Origin: Oscheius dolichura | Lineage: Eukaryota; Nematoda; Chromadorea; Rhabditida; Rhabditidae | DNA: 64,000 nt | NCBI GenBank assembly: GCA_932521035.1 | Contig: OW051495.1 | Coordinates: 372,001 to 436,000 of the forward strand | Direction of reading: 5' to 3' | Shown here: piece by piece, positions 43,801 through 55,774 of the stretch | Position numbering within the stretch: the stretch's first letter is position 1 | Layout of the letters: the number at the start of each line of letters is the position of its first letter | Position numbers and translations under genes: made by a program | Notes under the pieces: model-generated | Seen by the model: the letters and a program-made list of their open reading frames with translations, nothing else | Databases searched by the model: none | What the model was told of the DNA's origin: nothing

Positions 43801-45562
43801 CTTCTTCAGCTCCAAATCTTCATGGAATGGAAACTAAACTGGTTTAGATCAACCCAAAAGGGAATTTACATCGAAGGGGGCGATATCCGCCTGGCAGAAG
43901 GACTTCCAACAGCAGCGGGTCTTGACGTGGGGAGTATCGGCACAGAACAACGGCTCGTGGGTGTCGTGGTGGTCATGGGTGTCCGCGTCTCCTCCATAAC
44001 AACTGAAATGGATAGTTTTTTAGTTTTTGATCTGTTTTATTTGACTAATTAAAGAAAAATGGAGCAGAAGACCATCACTGTATCTAGCAGAATCCGTCTG
44101 TCGTAATCCCCTTCCTTCCTGTTTCAGAAAATCTCTAAATACTATTGAACCGCGCAGATTTCAATTGATCATGCTACACCGGTGGAAAAACATTCAATCC
44201 TGTTCATTTTTCTATATTTTCCGGGGTTTACTGTTCCTTTATTTGCAAAATGAAAAGGAGAAGCTAATGCATTGTTATTTTCCAAAATTGAATTGTTTGC
44301 AGTGACGGAAAAGTCGCGGTTTCAACAAACACCTAAATACTGCTAGAGCCTGATCAGTTCAATTGAACAAATGGTACACCCAAAATAACCTTCATTTTAG
44401 CCATTTCGTTGTATTTTCACTGTTTTACAGCTCCCTTTTTTTATCCTGGAATAGAGGAGGGATGATGATAACTTTCACTTTGATCACAAAAGTAACATAC
44501 GTATTGAAATACTTCAATTCCCGAGCTCTTCAAATCATTTTCCACGTTTTACTGCTCCTTTATCTGCAAAATAATGAAAAGAAGACACTAGTTAGATGGA
44601 GTTTCGTAGCGTTTGTTTCATTCGTTGTTGAGAAATTCTGGTGATTGTTGTTGTCAAAAGAAGTAAAAATTGCATACTTCAACTTGTATTTAAATACTGT
44701 CAGGCGCGCTAGCTTCACTAGGAGGAGTTATGCCGGTTGAAAAACTACAATTTTGGGCATTTCTTTATATTTTCCATGTTTTACGGCTCCCTTTTATGTT
44801 TGGGATAGAATAATTGACCAATTCTCCAACGTTTCCTTTACGTGTCTTACCCCATATGTTCGTCCTCGACGATCTCTCCATTCTGCAGCAGGTGGAGTCG
44901 TTTCTGATGGTAGCAGGCCAGTCCAATACATACATTCTATAAATACCTTCCCTTTTCTCTCCAAATTCCTGAATCTTACCTCAATCTGGAGGATATTGAA
45001 GGCCTTGGTCATCGCCTGACCGCCACAATAGCTGCCAGTACAATTACAGAGGATCTCCTTCCCGGTAAAACGGTAGCCAACCCCTGAAAAATTGAGAAAT
45101 TCTCATTTATTCGACCGCAACTTACCGTATTTGAAATCGGGCATCTCGTGGAACATGTACTCGAGGAGCCGCTGCCCCGAGTCCAGGGGTTGCTCCGTGG
45201 AGGTGTACAAAACGGGGGATTTGTCGAGGACACTGCGGAATTTGGCACGGCTTTCAGCCGACGACTTGGTCCCCATCGAATACGCTTCAGTGGGAACTGA
45301 AAAGGAAATTATCAGTTTCTGGGCAAAATTCTCTATTTTTCAGGCGGACTATGTGGTTTTTCTCTTCATGTAACCTTAATGGATCCTTTACTGACACAGA
45401 ATTATTAGCAGTTCACATTTTCAAAAACGGGCAGTATCTTTCAAGAATTACAAGATGTTTTCCGTTTTCAAATCCAATTGAAATATACTCACACGTGGGG
45501 GATACGGTAGTTACCGCCGAGAAGAGAAGAATACACGCTGATAGACGGTGAGAAGGTAACAT
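40856..45562 (-). CDS. TGF-beta type I receptor serine/threonine kinase (DAF-1-like), 670 aa
   Basis: Sixteen exons in phase on the minus strand: 45562-45493, 45296-45126, 45083-44980, 44936-44851, 44002-43870, 43833-43747, 43704-43595, 43162-42945, 42824-42730, 42357-42207, 42163-41996, 41953-41898, 41855-41712, 41671-41542, 41185-41031 and 40990-40856. There is a signal peptide, a Cys-rich ectodomain (LCNCTGSYC, CIGLACY, KTRCCWKSFC), one helix (about 205-232, YIIIGAAIIMFFVIVGGLYY) and a kinase (about 345-665). The kinase has GQGRYG, VAMK, HRDFKSGN, the receptor-type DLG (CISDLGLAV) and GTMRYLSPE. CxDLGLAV and the first kinase lobe fit type I receptors, which phosphorylate Smads. The juxtamembrane region lacks the canonical TTSGSGSG GS box. 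Codon use is GC-richer than in the neighbouring housekeeping genes. Confidence 0.94.
42401..42441. repeat. Dispersed intronic repeat, GATAGATCTCGATGTAA type
   Basis: AATCGATAGATCTCGATGTA and the next ~20 bp, up to TTTTGTTTTTAGA, match a stretch at 60439-60480 in the rap1 gene. This copy is in the receptor intron 42358-42729. Confidence 0.7.
42541..42615 (-). repeat. tRNA-like sequence (tRNA-derived repeat or pseudogene)
   Basis: The minus strand has a perfect A-box-like TGGCGCAGTGG with a pairable GCGC D-stem, and AGTTCGACTCC as B box, at tRNA spacing. The anticodon and acceptor stems do not pair properly. It therefore looks tRNA-derived rather than functional. It lies in a receptor intron. 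Confidence 0.55.
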
Positions 45563-46060
45563 TTTGACGGAAGTTGCTTCTTGTCGATTTTATCCCCGTA
45601 ACGATGAATTTGTCATTGGATGAACTTTTAGCTGAAAAATATAGATGTTTTTAGGGGGAAAAGAGGGAAAAAAGATTGGGGCAAGAGGATTGGGGACACT
45701 TAGAATGATAGGGGAGGGGCAGAGAGAGGGGGGAGATTGAAGGGAAGGGAGAAACGGGAGCAGGAAAGGGGGAAAGAAGAAGGAGAACAGCTCCTGGACA
45801 CGGTAGGAATAGATGAAAAGAGTACACTCCAATCGGAAGGGAAACTTGTTAGTAGACGAATTACTGACTAAAAGAAGAAGAAGTATAAGATCTCTTGATA
45901 AAACATAAAAAATTCCGAATTTGCACCAGGACACGTCCCCGATTTTAGTAATAACTGATCAGTTTTGACGTCTTTCCACTACTTACAAAGAGTTGTTAGG
46001 GCAAAGACCGAATCCACAAGATCGCTCTGATCTGAATGAGTTCATCAAAATCCCCGATTA
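45563..46060. other. Upstream region of the receptor gene, purine-rich tract
   Basis: No coding exon seen. 45655-45790 is a long purine-rich (GGGA/GAAG) tract on the plus strand, i.e. pyrimidine-rich in the sense of the receptor gene. Confidence 0.5.
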
Positions 46061-47760
46061 GCCAGAATTTCCGGTCTTATACGTTATAGTCCGGAGTCTA
46101 TACGATTAGAGAGATCTCGGAGGACACGCTGTCTTATACCAAAGAGGAGGGCATTTGGTAGAAATCAAAAGGGGAATTTGACTATGTTTCATGGTGGAGT
46201 CTTACAGTTTTTGAAAGAAAGTGAAACAATACACTTGTGGTTCACGTCATATAAACTTCTAGTCTGAGTTGTTTCACCAGAGCTTCTATTATTTCCCAAA
46301 AAAAAACTCTGTTACTAGTTGTTCGTTTCATCAGGGCGGTTGACTTTGTAGTCGGCTTATCTTGCTCTCTGTTCTCAGAATGAAACAGGATAATTTCAAT
46401 ATTATTGAATTCGCAGAAAAACTGGGCTTTTCCCGTGGATTTCTGAGAGTTTCAAGACTTTTCTAAGGCCTATTTTATACCAAAGAGGAGAAATTGACAA
46501 AAACTCATAAAAATGGAGCTTTTCTGCTTCACTTTACCGTCTTATATTCCCCAATCTAATGTATTTTGATGACTTTCCCGATTAGAGAATAAGGGAAAAG
46601 AGTAAAAGAAGCCCGTATCAAATGCTCCCTGATTTGTTTCACTGCAGATTCTTTTATAGACCTAACAGTACAATACACTCTCTCTCTTTCAATAGATTTT
46701 GACTCTCAAACTACTTTCTTTGTTCAAATTGGGTAAGTAACTGGGAAAGATTCAGAAATTCACTTTTTGCTTTGCTGGGTCGTCTTATATATGTAGAAAA
46801 TGTTCCTATTACTTCGCCCAGCGACTTTAAAACATTCGGAAACGATCCATTTTATAGCTATCAAGAAGATGCACCATTTTGCTTCGTTCTAGATTCTTAT
46901 AGGACTTCAAAACAGGTGTATACTAGACTTTAGTGGCAGGAACTACCTCCTACTGTTTGCTGTTCTAAAAATAGACGGACCTGATCAGCCTGGGTCCCTT
47001 TTATGTTTCACTGGAGTCTTATATTCTCCAGGACATCACCATCCTCAGTTTTGACGTTGGCTTGTTTCGTTACGCCGACTTATATTCCCAGAAGCTTTTT
47101 TCATTGTAATATCAAGTAACATCCGAAAAGAAAGCAGGTAATCCATGGCTTACCCATCAAAATTACAATATAACGACTATTTTGCTTCGTTCTAGATTCT
47201 TGTAGGATTTCAAGACAGCTGTCTACTAGACTCTTTCGTGCCAGGAACTATCTCCTAATGTTTGTAAAAATGAGCAAAAACGGAACTTTTTATGTTTCAC
47301 TGGAGAGTCTTATAATCTGTAGGGCACGACGGATTCAGTTGGTTTTTCTGTATCGCTACGCCGTTTTATATTCCCCACAGCGGGTTCTTTTGATTCGTAG
47401 TCCATTCGTGACCAGCAAATAAGCGGAAAAGTTCATGGCATAGAGTCTTATATTCTATCACAAAACCTCTTTTTTTGCTTCATGGCGGGTTCTTGTTGCT
47501 TTTCAAAATATCGTTCTACTACTCGATTGCTCAGTCATTTCTGTACCGTAGTCCTAATAGTTTCTAATCAAAAACGGGAAATAACGATGTGGCACGAGTT
47601 CACGGACCAAAAACAACCATCTATGGAACACAGTCCTTTTTCTGTTCCACCACGGAGTTTTAAATAAATTCCCCAAGAATTGTGGATCACTTTGTAATTC
47701 GGCGAGAAGCAACATTTCCTTCTCTGTTTTATGGGACCGTTTTATATTCCCTAAAATAAT
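46061..47760. repeat. Degenerate repeat array with a GTCTTATATTCCC-like core
   Basis: About 20 imperfect copies of a ~25-bp motif, roughly TG(T/C)TTC(A/G) + 4-8 variable bases + GTCTTATATTCCC, are spaced about 40-130 bp apart. Clear copies are near 46131, 46526, 46636, 46770, 47003, 47063, 47290, 47347, 47440 and 47727. A larger block, 46877-47095, recurs diverged at 47180-47385, offset about 303 bp. No coding frame runs through it. Confidence 0.8.
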
Positions 47761-50700
47761 TAGAGTGTTGATCCCTTCGCTACGTGATTTTCTTCCTGTT
47801 TTCTTCTGCAACGACCCCCAAAAGGGCGCGCGGTGGCGGTCCTTCGAGAAAACATCGGTTGACAACTTTTTCTCTTCGAAACTTATCAAAGATACCGTCT
47901 CGCCTCTCTCCTATTTTTTCCTATCCTTGACGGAGGGTGAAGACGGCGACTCTAATCAATTAGAAAATATATCCATCACCAGTTAATTTGACGAAGAATT
48001 TGAACGGAAAGAAGAAAGGAAGAAAGGAAAGGGAACGGGGCGGCCGGATGAGCGAGAGCGACAAAGACAGACGGCAAAAACCGTTTAAGAACTAAAAATT
48101 TGGGGAGGATCTTAACCGGGGGAGGAGGGACGGGAAAGCAGCTGGGAAATGAAATTCTAGAAAATAGAAAAGAAAATAGGGAATGAACATCTATTTTGGA
48201 GGGGATTAGAGGGTGCAAAAGAGTCGGTGCCTGGCCAGGGCAGGCAGGGCTCTGACCGCTGAGATTATCACATTTTACGTAACAAAAGTGTTAGTTGCAC
48301 ACTGGAATAACTGAACACTAAACATCGGGAGGGGTTTTACGCCTGGAGTAAAACCGAACAAAAGCCATTTTTCCCGAAATTGCCGGCCTATTGTAGACTC
48401 AAATAAGCTTGTAAGTGTAGTCGGAAAGCGATTTGCTCTGGGAAAGCCTCAATTCGAGTTATATATAGTCCATTTCCAACTGATATTCCACGGATTCAAA
48501 TTTGCGTCTTCGCTATGGGACCTGGTGTGAAACCTTCCTGATCCCGTAGCGGAGAGGTTTTTCCTTGTCCTTCCCCAGAAAACACGAATCTTGACTCATA
48601 TTGTCTGTGTCACCCTGTCATTTCTGCAGACGTTCTCAGAAGATTAGGGCCCCTTCTTGTATTCACCGGATTAATATAATCCCCCCCCCCCCCCCCCCCC
48701 CCCGGTTTCCAAGAAAGCTGCTGACGATTGTTTTAATTTTAAACGGCGGGAATATAAAAGCCAGAGAGAAGAGTCAACGGGGCAGAAGGGGGAAAAGAAG
48801 AAATGGAAAGGGAAAATGACGAAAGGGAGGGCAAAAGACCTGGATGACGACGTCTTCTCCGGGCATCTATGGGATACTAATCAATGTTTTTAAAAAGGAG
48901 ACAGCGAGGAGGGGATGGGATCTATTTTCTAATATTGATGTTTTCAAAAGGGCATAATGGACGCGACAAAATGAAGGGAAAAACAAAGTCAAAATTATGA
49001 AAAATTAGAATTTTGATCGCAAAATGGGGAGATGTTTCGGGAAGGGGATATGAAGGACCAGGGAAACTTTCAATGTTCTTTTTGGAAAAATCAATATAAT
49101 TTCTATCCAAATGGATAAATTATACTCATTTTTGTTGAAGAAAAACTCAAAATTTGTGAAAAAAATGGATAATATTTCAATCAGTTTATAAGAATTAGGG
49201 GAATATTTGGCTGGACTAATCCCAACATCTTTCTGTGCAATAAACTGATATCAAATTACCGTAGTATTTCATCCCTAATGGATACAAATACGTTAGAAGG
49301 GTCATTTCTCTCTGTGGCAGCCAAAAAGAGGGAAGAAACTGGCCAAAAGTTCAAAGAATAGAAGGCAACTACGATTCTGGTGGATCAGATGGGAGAAATG
49401 TTTCAACAAGGATATTTTAGCGGACTGGGAAGGTTTTTCTGTTTCTTGGTACATTTATCGAGGGAAAACTTCAACAAATTGAAACACACTTTCAAACACA
49501 CTAACTTCTCCGACACATTATAAAGAAAATAATACCGGTTATAAACGGATCGGGCAGAACTTTAGCAATCCCAAACAGTTTCAGGAAGTTCATCATCAAA
49601 GTGGGAGTGATCTGGGCCAAATGGAATCATTTTCTCGATGCTAAGAAAGTCACAAAAGCTGGAAAATGGGATAGGAATGGTGTGGTACTGATACTTTGTC
49701 TCATAGAAAAGGGGAGAGAACATTTCGGAGGAAATGTCGATACTATAGCTTCAAAACCTCCATAAATCGGGAAAACTAGGGAAATCGTCTATCCGGAACC
49801 CATCGAAACGATAAAGATCTTGGAGGTAAACTAATAAGAATGGAATGGAACCTCGAATATTCAGGGGCAACTTTAGGAAGAAAAGAAACAGCGATGTTTG
49901 AATCTATGATGGAAAACAGGACAATTTGAGTAACAGAAAAACTCATCGGAGGAACACTGAAATTGCTCACAGTGGGTTATAAGAATTGAATGAAACTTGA
50001 AGAAATCCCTGGAAATTACATGACCAGTTCAAAAAATACTATTAATTATTAGAAGCTAACTACAAATTTGAAGGGGAAGCGAAACATGGGAATGGTTTTA
50101 GAAAAACTGGAAAAGAGTGGAAGAATCGACAAGAAGAAAGTGAAACTGCGGCTAAAAACAGGAATACGGCTAGAGAACGTCTCGTTTTCCATGAAATTCA
50201 CGAAAAAAAGAGAAAATATCAGTCCCGGTGCAGAGATAAACAGAAAATAAAAGTGCGCCAATCAATATAGGGCACACATCAGGCGCCAAGCCGGGCGGGG
50301 CGTACTCGACGGGGAAAATGAACTCTTTTCTCGACTTTTTAGGGGAAAGCGGGAAGAATTTACGAGAATAAATATAGTAGGGGCGAAAAAGGTATCAAAG
50401 CCGGGCGGGGGCCCTCGTTGGAGTAACAGCTGGCCGGGGTGTGACGTCAAATGGCCACTTGTATCCGAGAGGCGTCAGCTGAGTGCCTTTGGCGTTAGGC
50501 GAGTTGCACTTTTCTGTGAGCAAAACAACTCGCGGATTTTGCTTATCGGGTCTAGTACTTTTCCAAGGGAGATAGGGGATTCTTTGAATTCGTGGAACTT
50601 CCAAAACTTACCTTTCATTCTTTGCACAGTTTATTTCCCTCCAAAATACAGCTTAAAATTATCTCCAACATTGGGTTCCCAGGTTGGTAACGCTATCAAG

Positions 50701-50922
50701 CCTAGCGATTGGACCTATTCAGTTCGCCTCAAGTGGCGCCCCCCGACAAGCCATGACTTTCTACTGCCGAGATTCTACGGGTGCAGGTGCATTTCGCTTT
50801 CGTTTTCTTTGATTTATTTTTTCACTTCAAATTGATTTTTCTCTTCCTTCTCTTGATTTCTTTCTTTGTATTTATTCATTTTCTTCAATTTTTCGATATA
50901 TCTAATCTTTATAAATTTAGCA
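47761..50922. other. Non-coding region upstream of the HIG1-domain gene
   Basis: No exon supported. It includes a run of 23 C (48681-48703), a GC-rich patch with TGACGTCA near 50441 and GGGCGGGG runs (50280-50440), and one inverted copy of the dispersed CCGAGATTCTACGGGTGC repeat (50764-50785). Confidence 0.55.
48681..48703. repeat. Homopolymer run of 23 C
   Basis: Uninterrupted poly-C in an otherwise AT-rich region. Its length may be unreliable because such runs are prone to sequencing and assembly error. Confidence 0.97.
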
Positions 50923-51935
50923 ATGCCAGAAGCAACGGCAAATAATGTTCCCCCACCGCACGACTTCCGTGATCACAAGGCTCATATGGTTTGGCAGGTT
51001 AGTTTATTTTTTTTCCTTTTGTTACTTGCTTTATTGATTTAGAGTAGCTTGTCACTATAATATTGATGTATACTGCATCTAATATCAATAATCTACAAGA
51101 AATTAGCTATTTTTCTTAGTAAAATTGTTTTATTTCAGATGGAAAGAAACAACTACTCTACTAATGTACCACTCATTCCACAAGACATGTCACGTGAGTT
51201 ATTTCATTGTATTTATTGTTTATCTATTATTTTCACAGTTATAACAGCGTAAATTATTTTATAGAAGGTTCAAGAGACGGTTCCATGTCTGCTTCCGCAT
51301 TGCAAAAAGCTTTTCAAAATCCCTTCATACCAATCGGCATGCTAGCAACTGTTGGATGTCTTGTAGGTTAGTTTTGGCATAGTTTTTTGATGTGTAATTT
51401 TTTATAAGCTAGTAAATAATTTAGAAAATGTTAGGAATGTAATTTATAAAAGCAAATCAGTTGAAAAACTTGCTGCATGCTAGTCGACGAAATAAACGGC
51501 TAATTTATGTAAATGTGTTGTTATTTTTTCAGGAATGCTTGCTTCTACATTGAAGAGAAATCCAAACAGAGCACAGCTATACATGAGAGGAAGAGTGCTG
51601 GCTCAAGGAGTGACTGTTGCAGCTTTAGTCGGCGGTGCAATGTTTTTCGGTTAGTCTTTTCGTTTATTTCAGCAATTTTTTGATCTTACTGATTGTTCTA
51701 GTCATTTCTAAAGTTTTACAATAATTTTGTGGATAAGAAACACAATACCAACCATATAATGGCAACCACGCTTTATCTGTATATTTATATTTGCTGAGAA
51801 ACAGAAATTGAATTTATTTTCATCTATTACGAATATTTTTGTTCAGGAATTGGCGGAGCTCCTCCACAAGCACCATTCATGGGAAAAACAGGACTTCCAG
51901 CCGGCCCACCTCGTGCCCAGCCGAATTCTGCCTAA
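50923..51935 (+). CDS. HIGD: HIG1-domain protein (HIGD/Rcf1 type), mitochondrial, 145 aa
   Basis: Five exons in phase: 50923-50997, 51139-51193, 51265-51366, 51533-51649 and 51847-51935. The HIG1 domain (about 62-116) has FQNPFIPIGMLATVGCLVGG, a hydrophilic turn KRNPNRAQLYMRGRVLAQG and a second helix VTVAALVGGAMFFGG. RGRVLAQG is the family's loop motif. The ends are Pro-rich. HIG1-domain proteins sit in the inner mitochondrial membrane and help assemble cytochrome c oxidase and supercomplexes. A splice acceptor (aatttag) ends 2 nt before the ATG, indicating trans-splicing. Confidence 0.93.
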
Positions 51936-54900
51936 CTTCCTTTCTACCTGCACAATTGTTTTCTAGACAATTCATCGGGTTTGTAATTACTTTTTTATTG
52001 TTGATTTTGATTGTCATAGATAAGGCTAATAAATTATAGGACATTATACTTTTATTTACAGCAGATTGCAAGTGAACAATTATCTCTAGACCTTCGTCTT
52101 CCTTTTACCTGCCCTTTGAAAGACAATTTTCCACAAATTCTTTTTATCCAGCTGGATAACTGTCCTGTGGAAGCCAAATAAAGGAATAAACCAGTCTCGG
52201 GTCAGGCGGCATCGCCGGACGTCAATTTGGTGCTTTTAGCATCATTTTTCCTGCAAAAACTGACTATTTTCCATCCTTTTGGAGCAATACCCTTCTGCTT
52301 ATTGCTGTTATTGCTTACAATTTTTGCAAATTAGCGCTCGCCTGATTGTTGTGAATGTATCGCGGTACTTTAATGGTCAACTGGAAACGGTAAGCATTTT
52401 TGGTTGTGGACAGGGTCGAAGGGGGTTCTCTCTCCAAATTTTACATATTCCAATGGTCCTAATTTATGTGTAATCTCTGGTTTCTTCTTCAACAAATTAA
52501 GCTTACAATGAAACGGTACGGTTGGCTTCTTCAGAAGGATCTTGCGGAGTAGTAGAAACACCTGGATTTGAACTAGTATATTGAAACTTTCCTGAGCATT
52601 TTATGTTCCAATCGTAGCTTATAAAATTGAATTTCAAGCTCAAAATTAGTTCGTATGCGCTAGTCATCTTCCCGGTGTGGCCCGTAAGTGGAATATTTCG
52701 GTTATTTTTGCATCATTCCCGACAATCTAAAAACCGACATGGAGAGGAGGATCTCCGCTACCTACCAGTCAAATTTCAGCTCGATCCAATGTGTGGAAAA
52801 TTCAGGAGAACGATTTTTATGTATACTCTGGTCTGAAAACTCAATTTTCTGTAAATAAGGATGTTGTTACCTATACTGAAACCAGAATTAGTCTCTTTTT
52901 TTTCAATTTTCCCTTTATTTTCTCCCTAAAACTCAAAAATTCCCGCCCCCTCGACTCCCCGATCTGCTGCTGTCCCCTGCTCGTTGCCCTTCATTTCCTG
53001 CTCCGTCTCCTCCCGATGACATCGACAACCGATTCGATTATCCCCCCGGTTGGCCAGCTTGACTGCTCCCTACCCAGCCAGCCGGCTGTTGACTCCACTT
53101 CCCCCGTCTTTTTTCTAATTCATAAGCTCTCTCTCTCCCCCAACGTCATCTATCTCATCTCGAAGATTTCCTCATATTTAATTCCGGTGGCTCGCTCCCT
53201 TTCCCGGCTAATTGTAGCCGAGTAATCGATCCCCCTAGTCCTCTCCTGACACCCAATTATTAGCCAACTCCCGGGGATATGTTTATGCAAACGACAGCAG
53301 GGCAGAAGTACCCTTTTTAGAGGACACCGGCCGCCGCCGACCTTGCTCCTTTCTATGAGTGTGGAGCGGACGGGCAGGAGGAGGAGGAGAAGGGGTAATA
53401 GCCTTACCCGGCCGGGTAGCACCACCTCTTCCTCTCTTTACTTTCTTTTCTCTTTTTTTTGGAACTAATAATTTGTTTTCTGCATTGAACTTACATAGAA
53501 CTGCTTCTCCAAGACAACATTTTGTTTAGTAAGCATCTTGAAGCATATCATCTTGTACAATATTTTGTCGATTTTTAGACGTTTCTATAACTTTTTGAGG
53601 GTTTTATCTTGGTATTCAAATGGCCCCACAAAGTAGGAAAAGAATAGAATTGGAATAAAAGTACGTCTAATCTTCTTTCTCACCGTATAGGTTTCGTAGA
53701 ATTTCTTTCCATTATACTGTTCTACTTTTCACCTCCATTTCTTATAGCCACGTTATGAAACAAATGTAACGTACACCTGGCCCAATTCCTTCCCACTGCA
53801 AACTCAAGTCTCTTCGAGCTTTTCAGTCTGATAAACAGTTAATTTTGTACGCTTCCTGGTCGAAAAATACTGTAGAAAAGTCAGTTTCCCCCAGTTGGTC
53901 CTGCAACGAAGACTTGAGCAGCCTTTCTCCGGGCAATTTCCATTTGAAACAGACTATATACCACGTTTTTTCATTTGATGATTTTATAGACCTATTATCA
54001 GCTTTATAGCAGAATTGCAAACTTCCGCAACGCTTATCCTGCCCATAGAACTCAAAAAATGACTCTGTTTCGGTCAAAAATAGGTCATTTTGCCAGGTTT
54101 TAGCGGGATTTCTCCCCGGTTCAGTGCTTCTCCCTCTTTCCCAGTCTTTTCTATTCCTCTCTATACAACGACCATCGACGAGGGGGAATATACCGGCTGG
54201 GCTGAGAATGCGGCGGTCGGACGGACTCAATCCCCCCTCTGCCCTGCCTGCCACACTCGGCTACGCGCCCCGGCCGACTCGGGGGGAGAGACTCGATCGA
54301 TCGATCCGGGAAGAATCGATGACGGCGGCCGTCAGTTTGGCTGGCGGTGTGTATGGTCTCTCCGCGCTGGCCCTCTCGGCCTCCTCTCTGTCTCTCTCTC
54401 GCCTTCCTTCCCGCTCCACGTTCCGACCATTTGGCCCACCCCCGGGGAGGATTAGTCAGACGCTTTTGGGGCCATACTCAGCTTATCATTCCCCCTTTTC
54501 TTCTTCTTTTCATTCTTCCTTTATAGACTTCTTCATAGATTTTTCTATGTTTTACCCGGTAAATAAGATATTGGAGCACGAATTTTAGCGTTCAATAATC
54601 GACTCACAGAAATAAAAGTTCCATAATTTAGTTCTGTGAGTAAAATGAGCAACAATTTGAATTTTTCTAGTTTTTTTTCGGTTTTGGCTAGCAAATAAGT
54701 AAGAAATAACCCACTCTTCCATGATAGGTTGGCCTTATAAATGGAAAACATCAACATAGTGTACAAATCTGCAAACTTTCGGTTTATTTCGTATTCAAAG
54801 ATTCGCCAAAGGGCAGAAAGCCATTCTAATTGGGTACTGTAGCTTATTTGGAACCCTTTTTCTGTATAGAGAGTTTTTATTCCTTCTTTGCTCTCTATCC

Positions 54901-55774
54901 TAGACTGTACTGGTATTTTTTCTGTTTTACCTGGTGAATAAGAAGAAGAAGTTGGTAATTACAGCAATAATCGTTAGTATAGGAAAATTGGGTAAGAAGG
55001 GTAATAATTGTCACTATGTTTCGTGAAAAGAAGGTGTTGAAGGTCAGAAAGTAGCTGTCCCCTTGAGTAGAATGGTTTTTTTTAAGTCTATTGTCAGAGA
55101 TTGTACTTCCTACGAGTTATTGGACGGACCAGCACTTTGAGAATTTTATCTGGTTTCTATAACATTATAAGAAGTTTATACTTTGAAGGGCTGGGATTAT
55201 CCAAATTTTCTGGAAAATCTTTCTAGTGTAGCAGTTTTGGTCTATTTTTGTTCCAAGGAAAGTTTACTAGTCATTTTTCCTGTTCTTTTCCATAAATTAT
55301 AATCAGTCCATAGAATAAATCGCAATAAAGGTGGCTCTCATCTTATTTTGCCCCTAAAACATTGAAAAAATACGAGTTGGATCCTATTTTCAAGCGGCAA
55401 GTGTCTGTTTTCCCCTCTAAATTTCTCCGAATAGAGACAAAATAACCCGGGATAATGAGACTGTACTTCCTCTCCTTCTTGGTAACTTCTATGGGAAAAT
55501 AATTAGAACCTAATCAAAAATTCCCCAGAAGATTTGGTTTTTCCATGTTTTCCCCGTCAAATATCAGAAAACCCCTTTATTTTCCTTTTTCTGTGTTTTC
55601 CCAATTTTCCTGACCACAGATGACTAGGTAGTCACTATTATCATCAGTCTATCTCGTATCTCCTCCCACCTTTTCCGGCCCTTTTGATTGATCATCATCA
55701 CCTTTCCTTTCCATTTCACTCCTGTCTGGAGAAGCCGGCCGGCCAGGGGGAGGAGAAAAAGAAGAAGATAAGCT
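51936..55774. other. Long non-coding region, part 1
   Basis: No convincing gene. 54090-54480 is GC-rich (CGATCGATCGATC near 54294 and many CpG) with overlapping open frames in several phases, which suggests promoter-like or 5' UTR sequence rather than protein coding. 53270-53430 is similar. Either could belong to the upstream region of rap1. Confidence 0.5.

Noticed and set aside
53150..53425. 91-codon minus-strand frame with a Leu-rich, signal-like start
   Set aside because: The Leu run comes from a GGAGGAGGA simple repeat read in reverse, and the rest has no family features.
54124..54588. 154-codon open frame in the GC-rich island
   Set aside because: Overlapping long frames exist in other phases and on the other strand, the sequence is low-complexity, and no domain or splice context supports it. 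Treated as a composition effect.
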